The translations under genes were made by a program, and so were the position numbers. DNA of 64,000 bases, taken from assembly GCA_964388275.1 (NCBI GenBank), contig CAYLZD010000003.1, forward strand, positions 122,903 through 186,902, written 5' to 3'. This DNA comes from JARYLZ01 sp964388275. GTDB lineage: Bacteria > Bacteroidota > Ignavibacteria > SZUA-365. This document shows positions 43,743 through 52,886 of this stretch, in pieces. Below the pieces are notes generated by a model, which worked only from the letters and a program-made list of their open reading frames with translations, was not told where the DNA came from and did not search any database. Each line of letters begins with the position of its first letter. The stretch's first letter is position 1.

Positions 43743-46700
43743 TTACTTGGACAGAGTCATCTTCCTTATGCTGGTGTAGGTCTCCGTCGAACCCGCCGGG
43801 GTTGCATCCAGACGGTACATGTAGCTGCCGCTGGAGACGTTTTCACCCTTCAGATTCAGTCCGTTCCACGTCGTGGAGTAACGGCCTGCTTCCTGAGCGC
43901 CGCTTACGAGCGTCATCACCTCGCGGCCCAGCATGTCGAGCACGCGGAGCGTGACGATGCTGTTCTGCGGAAGCGTGTAGGTGATGGTGGTCGTCGGATT
44001 GAACGGATTCGGATAGTTCTGTTCGAGAACGAATCCTTCCGGCGCCGTCGCTTCGGTCGTGACCGCGCCTGACTTGCGATTGCTCGGCGTGACGAACATG
44101 ATTCCGATATCGCCGAGATCCTGGTCCACCATCAGGAGTTCGCCGTACGGCGAGTCTGTGGCGACCGGAATCATCTGCTCGACGACTTCGGGATCGATTT
44201 TTGTTTCGACCGGATCCTGCATCACCGGCTCCACATTCGGGCGGTTGGACTTGATGTAGGCCACCACGTCTTCGCGCGAATTGATTTCGATCTCGGGTGC
44301 TTCGATCACTCTCGTGTCTTCGACGCCGCCTGCGAGTTTCGGGAAGAGGGTGATCTTGTCGTAATTGGCGTTCGGACGGGTCACGTCGAACACATTGTCG
44401 ATCACGCGCAGCAACTGTCCGGCATTCGCCTTGCGGTCGTACACGATGCCGATGTTGTTTCCGTTCGCGATCGCCTGTGTCATCACTTCCTTGGCGTCGC
44501 CCTGCGGCAGGCCGAGCAGGTAGATGTCCAGGCCGCGGGCTGCGGCGATGCGCGGATCGGACGCTTCCATGACCTCCGCGGTCACGCCTTTATCGCGCAG
44601 AGCGCTGATCGCGGAATTGATGTCGGAAGCGGTCGCGCCCGAGCCGGTGGCAAGCACCGCGTTAGTGCTGCTTACGAAGAGCCAGTACTCGTGCTCGTCG
44701 TTCACCGGGTTCTGATCGTCCGGCTTGCGGGAGAAGAAGGCCTTCACGCGGTACATGCCGCCGTAGGCCGGATTCCACTGGGCCATCGGCACGGAAACGG
44801 TTTCATAACCGGTGATTCCGGCCGCCGGCGGAGCGCCACCGGGACCGTAATTCCGGTCATGCAGGTACACGCGGGTATTGCCCGGATCGAAGATCTCGAG
44901 ACGGACGTTGAAGTCTTTCGTCTGATTTCCCTGCAGCGAGTTCGCGGTCACGACCACATTGGGCTGGAACGGCGCGGTCGTCATGGAGACGGCTTCCGTT
45001 CCCTTCGTGCCGTTGATCGTCATGTAATCGATGGCGAAGTCGTTGAGGTTGGTCATGTTGAGACGCATCGGGAGGCAGAGGTTGCTCCAAGGACTAGGCG
45101 TGGCGAGCGCCGACATTCCGGCGGACGGGGGGGCCACGCCGCCCGAATTGTACTGATACATGAAGCGGGTGCCCAGCAAGGCATACGGACCGAGGGGGCC
45201 GAATTCCTCGTTGAACTTGTACACCCAGTTCCTGTCGGTCATATAGGGAAGCATACCCCACGTGTACGGGTAAAGTATCACGTTGGTTGTCGACATGTTG
45301 TCCAAGCACACGACGTATGCGCCGGGGGCGAGGTTCACCGTCGGGCTCGTGGTCATTATGTCGCCGTTCTGGTTGCACTGGTAAATCGGGAAAGAGCGCC
45401 AGTTGCCGAGCATGTATTCCTCGGCGTTGATCGTCTTGGACTTGGCCACAGGCGGTCCGACCGGAGCGCCGAAGTAGCCCATAGCGCCGCTGAGACGCCA
45501 GATCGAAATGCGCAGAGGCGTGCGCCAGGTCTGTGAGACAACATTTCCTTTGTCGATCTTGTAGTCGATGCTGGTGACTGAAGTGTAAGGGAATTTCCAC
45601 AGCATAAACGTCTGGCCTATGCCCGACGCGGGAGATCCGATAGGCTGGAACGGCAGGCTGCTGAATATTCCGTTCTGGCCGGGTTCCTGGTAATCGTTCC
45701 ACTGAATGACCTGCTCTCCGTAGTACGCGAGAGTGGTCGGTGTGACCTGCAGCGGATTCTGGGTTTCGTACCAGTTGTCCGTGTTGTCGTCGTCATAGCG
45801 CTGCTGGCTGAGCTGCGAGCGCAGATAGAAGGAACCGACGGGCAGGAAACCGAGATCGGAGTTGGCGCTGAGTCCGGCCACCATCGGATTGGCATCGAGT
45901 GCTCCGGGGTAAGCATAGGGCCCGTCGCTGGCGATGTAGGTAAAGGATGTTCCCTGGCGCGCGATGAGATTCTCGTAACCGTTGGCATTGCGCGGACCCA
46001 TCTTCTGGACTCCCCAGAGGAAGAGCAGAGGATCCTGATCCTTGGCATGGATGGAATAGGGCGGAACGGTCGTGATCACGTCGGAGAGAAAGCCGAGGCT
46101 GAGTCCCTGAATGCGTCCAGGCACGGGAACGCCGTGCAACGGACCTGTGATGCCCTGATGCAGGTCGGGGTTCTCGGTGTCGCCGCCGCCCGCGAGATAC
46201 TCGACGACGAGGCGGAGCACACGGACCTGGCCGTAAACGCCCATGGGACTGTCGCCGTAGGTGTCATACACCGACACGTAGTAGAGACCTTCCACGGGAA
46301 GTCCGTTCAAGCCGCTGAGCGGCATTTCAGGTTTGAAATCTCCGCAGACGCCCGAGCCGAGCGGACCGCCGCACAGATCGGCGGAGGTAATCGGGTAGAA
46401 CGCCCTGTCGTCGAACAAGCAATCGGAATAACCGCCGACATCGCCCCAGGGAATCGGCCATGGAGTGGCGTCTTCGGCGTTGCAGGCCGAGAGGCGGACT
46501 CCGCCCTGCAGGGCGTTGCCGCCGAGGAGCTGATTCGTCCAGCCGCCGGAACCCGTGGGCCACTGAGAAGAAGTGCCGACCGTATTCGGCGGCGAAGGAG
46601 GACTCTGCAGCGGCGGATTAAATGCGGGGGATTTGCCGAAGTAGATGGCGATGTCGCCCGTGGGCGCCGCCGGCCATGCGCCGAGGCCCGGATGCGAGCA

Positions 46701-47489
46701 GGCAACGTCGACCCTGACGCGGAAACGGCCCGGTGTCGCGTAACCAGGGACTGGGTCGCCGATCAGAAGTCCGGGATAACCGAGGCCCGAAATGATGAAT
46801 GGATACGAATCGCCGTTTTTACCCGGTATGACGTTGGGTATGCCGGTCATCGTGCAAAGCGCGAGACCGTTCAGTTCGTTCGGAATGATCTGCGAGACAC
46901 CGTTCAACTGACCGACGAGCTGTGAACCGGTTTTGATCTGCGACCAGAGCACCGCTTCGGGTTCCCGGACGACCGAGTTGAAATTCACGCTCCATCCCTC
47001 GAGGAAGCCCGTCTGATAAGGCGCTGTGTTATTGCGGGTGTCCATCACGGTGATGGTCCACCATCCCTGCGCGTCCTTGCTGGTGAGATTCACGAGCGGC
47101 TGAGCGGGCTGGATGGGCCAGTCATTGGGAATGGCGGTGGAGCTTATCGCGTTGCCCCCGTCCTGAAACAGAGCCCACGACCTGTCGCTGCCGAGGGAAC
47201 CTTCCCACTGCGTGCCGTAAGCGGTTTCATTTTTCAGGACGACCTGGTTTCCTTTCGGCGCCGTGAGGACGATGCGCAGGGAACCGAAGTACACAGTCTT
47301 GCAGTACAGGCCGATCCGCACATTGGCCATCTTCACATCAGTAGGAACGTAAATCCTGTCGATTACGGTCTGACCGGCGTAGATGGGAACGTGAGGCGCA
47401 CTCTTGAACCTGAAGGTCTGTGCCTGCGCAGCGGACGCCAACAGCGCGCCTGCGAGAAGCAAGGCTGGAAGGAGAGTCAACTTCCTCAT
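43743..47489 (-). CDS. large secreted protein with P domain and T9SS sorting domain
   Basis: The ATG at 47489 follows GGAGGTATCCT and opens a signal peptide (MRKLTLLPALLLAGALLASAAQA), giving 1248 residues. Residues about 25-170 resemble a proprotein-convertase P domain (WTITVMDTRNN ... FLEGWSVNF). A second similar segment may occur near 400-450 (LPVEGLYYVSVYDTYGD). The middle is beta-rich and unassigned. Near 985-1110 is an alpha/beta segment (AISALRDKGVTAEVMEASDP). The end is a textbook type A sorting domain: NYPNPFNPTTTITYTLPQ, RVLDMLGREV and SIRKMTLSK. No protease domain is visible, so the P domain likely serves binding or folding. Confidence 0.85.
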   Translation of the reverse strand: MRKLTLLPALLLAGALLASAAQAQTFRFKSAPHVPIYAGQTVIDRIYVPTDVKMANVRIGLYCKTVYFGSLRIVLTAPKGNQVVLKNETAYGTQWEGSLGSDRSWALFQDGGNAISSTAIPNDWPIQPAQPLVNLTSKDAQGWWTITVMDTRNNTAPYQTGFLEGWSVNFNSVVREPEAVLWSQIKTGSQLVGQLNGVSQIIPNELNGLALCTMTGIPNVIPGKNGDSYPFIISGLGYPGLLIGDPVPGYATPGRFRVRVDVACSHPGLGAWPAAPTGDIAIYFGKSPAFNPPLQSPPSPPNTVGTSSQWPTGSGGWTNQLLGGNALQGGVRLSACNAEDATPWPIPWGDVGGYSDCLFDDRAFYPITSADLCGGPLGSGVCGDFKPEMPLSGLNGLPVEGLYYVSVYDTYGDSPMGVYGQVRVLRLVVEYLAGGGDTENPDLHQGITGPLHGVPVPGRIQGLSLGFLSDVITTVPPYSIHAKDQDPLLFLWGVQKMGPRNANGYENLIARQGTSFTYIASDGPYAYPGALDANPMVAGLSANSDLGFLPVGSFYLRSQLSQQRYDDDNTDNWYETQNPLQVTPTTLAYYGEQVIQWNDYQEPGQNGIFSSLPFQPIGSPASGIGQTFMLWKFPYTSVTSIDYKIDKGNVVSQTWRTPLRISIWRLSGAMGYFGAPVGPPVAKSKTINAEEYMLGNWRSFPIYQCNQNGDIMTTSPTVNLAPGAYVVCLDNMSTTNVILYPYTWGMLPYMTDRNWVYKFNEEFGPLGPYALLGTRFMYQYNSGGVAPPSAGMSALATPSPWSNLCLPMRLNMTNLNDFAIDYMTINGTKGTEAVSMTTAPFQPNVVVTANSLQGNQTKDFNVRLEIFDPGNTRVYLHDRNYGPGGAPPAAGITGYETVSVPMAQWNPAYGGMYRVKAFFSRKPDDQNPVNDEHEYWLFVSSTNAVLATGSGATASDINSAISALRDKGVTAEVMEASDPRIAAARGLDIYLLGLPQGDAKEVMTQAIANGNNIGIVYDRKANAGQLLRVIDNVFDVTRPNANYDKITLFPKLAGGVEDTRVIEAPEIEINSREDVVAYIKSNRPNVEPVMQDPVETKIDPEVVEQMIPVATDSPYGELLMVDQDLGDIGIMFVTPSNRKSGAVTTEATAPEGFVLEQNYPNPFNPTTTITYTLPQNSIVTLRVLDMLGREVMTLVSGAQEAGRYSTTWNGLNLKGENVSSGSYMYRLDATPAGSTETYTSIRKMTLSK

Positions 47490-47762
47490 AGGATACCTCC
47501 AAACAATTGGGAAAGAAATACGATAGTGGTTCATTATTTATTTGTCTATGGATGCTCGTTGTCGTGCCGGCGGCTCACATAATCCAGACTGCATGTAAGA
47601 GGGCCGTTTTTTGCGGAATATAAATGAAAGTTTGAATGCTGCGAAGGTATGCGGGCCGAGTCAGATGTCAAATTAATGAACCCTGTGGCGAATGTCAAGC
47701 CGGAGCATGAGGACTAAAATAAGAGGATTGGATGAAACTCTCCATATCATTTTCAAACTTTT
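47490..47762. other. A+T-rich intergenic region before the P-domain protein gene
   Basis: This 273-base gap is clearly richer in A+T than its surroundings, with TATATTCC and TAAATAATG on the minus strand, and should hold the promoter of the P-domain protein. I could not place a -33/-7 pair with confidence. No hairpin terminator for the upstream gene was found. Confidence 0.45.
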
Positions 47763-49538
47763 TCAGCGCGCCACGTACATTTTTTTTGTGAGCGAGCCAG
47801 TCTTAGTCTGCATTTTGAAAAAGTACGGGCCCGGGGGCAGATCGGTGGCGTCGAATTGCGCCGTGTAAGAGCCGGCTTTTTGCCTGCCCGATACGAGATC
47901 CGCCACTTCCCTGCCCATCAAATCGTAAACGCGCAGAGTCGCATGAGTGTTCGCCGTAAGCGTGTAAGGGATTTCGGTGATCTCGGCGAAGGGGTTGGGT
48001 TGATTGTCACCGAGAGCGAAATCCAGTACTTGTTCGGCGCCGATCGGAGCTTCATCTGAAAACACCACGCTGCCGTCCTTATTGATTTTCCTGAGCCGGT
48101 AGTAGACGATGCTGCGCTCCTGCCAGACGTCGGCGGCCCGGTACACGCGGTGATTCTGGCCCTCGGTTCCGGCTTCGAATACCGCGTGCGTGGTGTATTT
48201 GCTCGCCTCCGTCCTCTTCTCCACGTGAAAGGCGCTCACTTTCGACTCGTCGTAGGATTCCCAGCTCATGGCGATGTTGTTTCCCTCCAGCGACACGCTG
48301 AAGGAAATCAGCTCCACCTTCAAGGGGGCCGTGGAAGGGACGAGCCGGGGTTTGTTCCACGCCACGGCGTCGAAGCCTTCGGGCGATGCCGCGCTGGGCA
48401 CCAGCCCCTCTTCCGATTTCTCGAAACTGTACAGCGCGGCTAACCCCTGTTCGTAGCCCGACAACGCCGTGTTCTTGTAGAACATCACTTCCTCCTTGCT
48501 GCGCGATGCGCTCCAGAAGCGCACCTCGTCCACGACGCCGTTCAGGAATTTCCTCCTCGACGGCCGGGCGCCGAGTGTCGGCCGCGGATGCCCGCGCCCT
48601 CCGCACCCCGGCGGCGCCGTCAGCGAATCCACGAGGTGGGCGTCCATGTAAAGGCTGAAAGTCCGCTCCGCTGCCGAGTACGAGACCGCCAGGTGATGCC
48701 ACATGCCGTCCGACATGAACGCGCGATTCCGTGTGCGGAAGAGCCGGGATCCGTCGCATGCCAGCACGGAGGGAGCGCCGTATTCGTCCACTGCGATCTC
48801 TATTGGGAACGGTCCCAGCAAATCGTCGGCGCGGGTGGAAAATATCACGGCGTCGCGCGCCACCGTGCTGATCCACAGTTCTGCGCTGAAGTCTTTTTCC
48901 AGATCGATCGAAAAAATTCCCGAGTCGGGGAGTTCCAGGAAATCCCTCGATCCTGTGAAGGCCAGCGCGGTTGTGCCGTTTCTCTCGGCTTCGACAACGG
49001 TGAGACCGACCGCCGCATCCGCGGATTCGATGCGCTTGAAATTCCTCACATCGGCCGGGCTGTGCGTCATCCACACGCTCTCTCCGCCGTCGGCGTGCAG
49101 AGCGCCGGCGGCGAACTTGAGCGTGTATGCTCCGACGGTGGATGCGCGCATGGTGATGAATGCCCGGACGCGTCCTTCGCTCTCCCGCACCGACGGTATG
49201 GAATCGGCGAGCGCCAGCACCCTGTGGCCCGGTTCCGGTGTGAATTGAGCCGCGATGCGCGAGGAGGGGCGCAAGCGCCGGCGGGCGGTTTCCGTCACGT
49301 AATAGGCGCGCAGAAATTCGAGACTGTCCGGGATCTGCGCCACAATCGCGGCGCATCCGCCTCCGCTTCCCGATACGACGCCGTCCACGGCTATCGTGAA
49401 GGGTTCGTCCACTACTGCGAGGGGAGGCGCGAGCAAGGATGATATCGTGGCAAGGCAGCCCGAACAGAGGAACGCGCCCGCAAGCAGCGCCGCGAGAAGC
49501 GCCGGACGCCCCGGTTTCGCGGCCCGAATTCCCCTCAC
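47763..49538 (-). CDS. LamG-like secreted protein with T9SS sorting domain
   Basis: The GTG at 49538 overlaps the nuoI stop (GTGA) and gives 591 residues beginning with a hydrophobic signal that ends AFLCSGC, a possible but imperfect lipobox. The middle (about 190-360) is a concanavalin-like LamG fold: FSAELWISTVARDAVIFSTR, MWHHLAVSYSAAERTFSLYM and FLNGVVDEVRFWS. The C-terminus has NQPNPFAEITEIPYTL, RVYDLMGREVADL and TKKMYVAR, a type A sorting domain. LamG domains often bind glycans or proteins. Being translationally linked to nuoI is odd for a surface protein. Confidence 0.82.
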   Translation of the reverse strand: MRGIRAAKPGRPALLAALLAGAFLCSGCLATISSLLAPPLAVVDEPFTIAVDGVVSGSGGGCAAIVAQIPDSLEFLRAYYVTETARRRLRPSSRIAAQFTPEPGHRVLALADSIPSVRESEGRVRAFITMRASTVGAYTLKFAAGALHADGGESVWMTHSPADVRNFKRIESADAAVGLTVVEAERNGTTALAFTGSRDFLELPDSGIFSIDLEKDFSAELWISTVARDAVIFSTRADDLLGPFPIEIAVDEYGAPSVLACDGSRLFRTRNRAFMSDGMWHHLAVSYSAAERTFSLYMDAHLVDSLTAPPGCGGRGHPRPTLGARPSRRKFLNGVVDEVRFWSASRSKEEVMFYKNTALSGYEQGLAALYSFEKSEEGLVPSAASPEGFDAVAWNKPRLVPSTAPLKVELISFSVSLEGNNIAMSWESYDESKVSAFHVEKRTEASKYTTHAVFEAGTEGQNHRVYRAADVWQERSIVYYRLRKINKDGSVVFSDEAPIGAEQVLDFALGDNQPNPFAEITEIPYTLTANTHATLRVYDLMGREVADLVSGRQKAGSYTAQFDATDLPPGPYFFKMQTKTGSLTKKMYVAR

Positions 49539-50023
49539 CGGCGCTCGCGCAGAAATTCGAGGCGCGGCCTCAACTCCGCAACCGGAGTCAACAAACGCTG
49601 CTTGTCGAAGATGGCATCCTCGTATCTCCGGAATGCCAGCTCGTATACGCTGCTCATCACAATTGCTTCTTCCGGACAAACCTCCTCGCAGAAACCGCAG
49701 AAAATGCAGCGCAGCATGTTTATCTCGAAGAGTTCGGGATACCGTTCCTTTTCATCCGCGGTCTCGGCCGCCTGCACCTCTATGGCGAGGGCGGGACACA
49801 CGCGCGAACACAGGCCGCAAGCCACGCAGCGCTCGACGCCGTTATCTTCGAGGACCAGCACAGGCGCGCCCCTGAAGGAAGGCGGCGGAACCCATTTTTC
49901 TTCCGGATACTGCCGCGTATCCTTCTTCTTCAGCATCTGCTCCAGCGTCACCTTCATCCCCTTGAGGATTTCCGGCATGTATATCTTTTCCCAGAAAGTC
50001 AGTTTGTACGGATCCGCCTGCAT
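49535..50023 (-). CDS. nuoI: NADH-quinone oxidoreductase subunit I
   Basis: A 162-residue ferredoxin-like subunit with two 4Fe-4S motifs, CVACGLCSRVCP and CIFCGFCEEVCP, which hold clusters N6a and N6b of complex I. The VCPEEAIVMSSVYELAF context is typical. It lies 105 bases after nuoH in the order nuoG-nuoH-nuoI. It passes electrons toward the quinone site at the membrane interface. Confidence 0.94.
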   Translation of the reverse strand: MQADPYKLTFWEKIYMPEILKGMKVTLEQMLKKKDTRQYPEEKWVPPPSFRGAPVLVLEDNGVERCVACGLCSRVCPALAIEVQAAETADEKERYPELFEINMLRCIFCGFCEEVCPEEAIVMSSVYELAFRRYEDAIFDKQRLLTPVAELRPRLEFLRERR

Positions 50024-50128
50024 GACATCACCTTTAGTATCGCGTTTCGAATGTACCGTTCGTATCGATCCTGCGCATGCCCGGCGCCGAAGAGCCCGTC
50101 CCGGAGGTGTTTTGCTTCCGCGGCGTCA

Positions 50129-51154
50129 TCAGACGAAAAGCAAAATCAGACCGGTGACCGCTATGTTCGCCAAGGCCAGAGGCAGCATCACCTTCCAACC
50201 GAGATTCATCAGCTGATCGTAGCGGAAACGGGGTATGCTCCAGCGGACCCACTGGAAGAAGAACAGCAGCGCCGCGACCTTGACGACGAAGGCCAGCACA
50301 TGGGCTATGGTCTCGGCCCATACGGGCAGGCCGGCGAGTTCCAGGTACGGGACCTGCCAGCCGCCGAGATACAGCGTCGCGATGACAGCGCTCGCCGTGA
50401 TCATGTTGGCGTATTCCGCGAGGAAGAACAGCGCGAACTTGAAGCTGCTGTATTCTGTGTGATATCCGCCGACCAGTTCGGGTTCGGCTTCGGGCAGATC
50501 GAAGGGGGCTCGGTTGGTCTCCGCGAAAGCGGCGACAAGAAAGGTCATGAAACCGACCGGCTGCAAGACGATATTCCACATCCAGCCGGACTGATGCGAC
50601 ACTATGTCGGTCAGCTGCAGCGATCCCGTCACCATGATGACGCCGATTACGCTCAATCCCATCGAGAGCTCGTATGAGATCATCTGCGCGGAAGAGCGGA
50701 GTCCGCCCAGCAGAGAATACTTGTTGTTGGACGCCCAGCCGCTCAGGATCAACCCGTACACTCCCATGGATGTGAGGGCGAGCACGAATAGAATTCCGAC
50801 GTTCACGTCCGCTATCACCATCGGCGCTTCCCTGCCGAACATCGTTACCGCGTGCCCGGCTATCGGCACCACGGCGAGAGTGCTGAACGCGACGCCTATT
50901 GAAATGACCGGCGCCAGGGTGTGTATGAAACGGTTCGCAGCGTCGGGCACTATGTCTTCCTTCAGAAGAAGCTTCAGGACGTCCGCGTACGGTTGCAGCA
51001 GGCCCGCCCAGCCCACGCGGTTGGGACCGACGCGGTTCTGTATCCAGGCGCTGATTTTGCGTTCGGTGTAAACGAGCTCGGCCACCGTCACCAGCACCAC
51101 CGCGAACATGACCGTGATTTTGATGAGTACGATGAGGATATCGAGTGCGTCCAT
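50129..51154 (-). CDS. nuoH: NADH-quinone oxidoreductase subunit H
   Basis: A 341-residue membrane subunit with eight or so helices. Diagnostic motifs are AELVYTERKISAWIQNRVGPNRVG (quoted here as AELVYTERKI and NRVGPNRVGWAGL), ADVLKLLLKED and AFAETNRAPFDLPEAEPELV. NuoH forms part of the quinone-binding chamber. It starts 14 bases after the nuoG stop. Other membrane subunits (A, J-N) are not in the window. Confidence 0.96.
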   Translation of the reverse strand: MDALDILIVLIKITVMFAVVLVTVAELVYTERKISAWIQNRVGPNRVGWAGLLQPYADVLKLLLKEDIVPDAANRFIHTLAPVISIGVAFSTLAVVPIAGHAVTMFGREAPMVIADVNVGILFVLALTSMGVYGLILSGWASNNKYSLLGGLRSSAQMISYELSMGLSVIGVIMVTGSLQLTDIVSHQSGWMWNIVLQPVGFMTFLVAAFAETNRAPFDLPEAEPELVGGYHTEYSSFKFALFFLAEYANMITASAVIATLYLGGWQVPYLELAGLPVWAETIAHVLAFVVKVAALLFFFQWVRWSIPRFRYDQLMNLGWKVMLPLALANIAVTGLILLFV

Positions 51155-51168
51155 GATCGCCGCGCGTG

Positions 51169-52869
51169 TTAAGGATTGACATCGGTGTATGTGTACGACA
51201 GCATCCGGCGGCGCTTTTCACCGCCGAGGCGGACTCCTTCAGCGCCGATCGATTCATGATCGAGGCCGCTGAACGCCTCCACGGACGAGGCGAGTTCTGC
51301 GAATACGTCGGACGCGGAATTCCAGCGCCACGTTTCTCCGAACCTGGCCGCGAGATCCCGCATTATGCGCCAGACCGGGCGAGCGTCGCGGCGCGGCAGA
51401 CGTCCCCAGCGGTCGAACTCGCTCGCGAAGATGTCGAGACGGCTCAACCTGTATGTTCCGCCGCGCCTTTCCCTCTCTGCGGTTGCCACGGCGGGTTGGA
51501 TCAGTTGCAATTGCCCGGCGAAATTGACGAAGGTTCCCGCTTTCTCGGCGAAGGTCGACGCCGCCAGCACCGCATCCGCCCTCTCGGTCAGCCGCGAGGC
51601 ATTGCTCGCGAGCGCCGCCACGTACTCGGCCTTTTCCAGCGCTTCGAGCAAGGCCTCGTTTTCGGCGGCCCTGTGGTCCGTCACGAGCACGGCTTTCAGC
51701 GAGCCGGATTTCAAGCCGTCGATAATCGACGAAATGCCGCATGCATCATCCGCGGGAACACAACCGGCCAGCCTGGCGCCGGTCGAATTGGGCGTCTTGT
51801 CCTCCCGGAGGAGGAAATGGTCCTCGTCGCCGGGTTTGACATGCTGCAGCAGGTCGATGTGCCTCGTTTTGAGGATCGACGCGGCGAAGAGCCGCAGAGC
51901 ATAAGCGTCCTCGCAGGTATCGAAGCCCGAGCCGATCACCGCCGTGCTTCCGCCGAAGGAGCGCAGCCGTTCGGAGACGGCGTCCATTGCTTCTTCCCAT
52001 GCGGCATCCTCTACGCCGGCGGCCGTCCTTAAAAGCGGCCGTTCGACTCGCGATTTATCGGACACGTGCCGCCAGCTTTGCAGCCGCCCCTCGTCGCACA
52101 TCCAGAAATCGTTGACCTGCTGGTTCTCGCGCGGAGTCAGCCGGAGAATTTCATTGCGGCGCACCCACATGTCTATCGAGCAGCCGCGCGCACAGCCCGG
52201 ACAGACGCCGGGCGTATGCGACATGTCCCACGCCCTGGCCTTGAAACGGAAATCCCGGCTCGTGAGGGCGCCCACGGGGCAAATGTCGATCACATTCATG
52301 GAATACGGATTATCGAGCTGCCTGCCGGGAAAAGTTGTGATGGTGACACGGTCGCCCCGCTGAACGAAAGTAAGCTGCGGATTTTTCACGATGTCTTCGC
52401 AGAAGCGTATGCAACGGGAGCAGGAGATGCAGCGTTCGGCATCGAACATCACGTTCGGTCCCAGTTCCACTCTTTTGCGTTTCTGGGCTTTCTCCTCGTC
52501 GAAGCGGCTCTCGCCCACGCTGTAGCGGTATGCATAGTCCTGCAGTTTGCACTCTCCCGCCTCGTCGCATATGGGGCAGTCCAGCGGATGATTGATCAGA
52601 ATGAACTCCATGACGGCATTGCGCGCCTGAATCGCCTTCTCGGAGTTCACGCGCACTACCATTCCGTCCATGCAGGTCGTGGAACATGCGATCACCTGTT
52701 TCGGCATATTCTCCACTTCCACCAGACACATCCGGCAGTTGCCTGAAATTGACAGCGCTGGATGCCAGCAGAAGTGCGGCACGTATATGCCGTTTTCGAA
52801 GGCCGCCTCGATTATCGTCTTGTGCGGCTCGGTCTGTATTGTTCGGCCGTCGATGGTGATGGTGATCAT
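51169..52869 (-). CDS. nuoG: NADH-quinone oxidoreductase subunit G
   Basis: Starting at the ATG at 52869 (MITITIDGRTI), the 566-residue protein has the 2Fe-2S ferredoxin domain with CxxCxxxC-type ligands in NCRMCLVE, the HxxxCxxC segment NHPLDCPICDEAGECKLQ, the 4Fe-4S pair CISCSRCIRFCED and DICPVGALTS, then a molybdopterin-oxidoreductase-like domain with CPGCARGCSIDMW. It is on the short side for NuoG, because the C-terminal domain is reduced. An upstream extension to 52953 overlaps the aminotransferase gene and is not conserved. Confidence 0.94.
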   Translation of the reverse strand: MITITIDGRTIQTEPHKTIIEAAFENGIYVPHFCWHPALSISGNCRMCLVEVENMPKQVIACSTTCMDGMVVRVNSEKAIQARNAVMEFILINHPLDCPICDEAGECKLQDYAYRYSVGESRFDEEKAQKRKRVELGPNVMFDAERCISCSRCIRFCEDIVKNPQLTFVQRGDRVTITTFPGRQLDNPYSMNVIDICPVGALTSRDFRFKARAWDMSHTPGVCPGCARGCSIDMWVRRNEILRLTPRENQQVNDFWMCDEGRLQSWRHVSDKSRVERPLLRTAAGVEDAAWEEAMDAVSERLRSFGGSTAVIGSGFDTCEDAYALRLFAASILKTRHIDLLQHVKPGDEDHFLLREDKTPNSTGARLAGCVPADDACGISSIIDGLKSGSLKAVLVTDHRAAENEALLEALEKAEYVAALASNASRLTERADAVLAASTFAEKAGTFVNFAGQLQLIQPAVATAERERRGGTYRLSRLDIFASEFDRWGRLPRRDARPVWRIMRDLAARFGETWRWNSASDVFAELASSVEAFSGLDHESIGAEGVRLGGEKRRRMLSYTYTDVNP

Positions 52870-52886
52870 GTTTCCCGCTCTTTTCG

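Noticed and set aside
48079..49356. Alternative minus-strand frame inside the LamG-like gene
   Set aside because: Arg-rich frame-shifted copy without signal peptide or domain; the other frame carries the LamG and sorting motifs.
50034..51257. Alternative minus-strand frame of 407 codons over nuoH
   Set aside because: The nuoH frame is fully conserved and this one is not hydrophobic or conserved.
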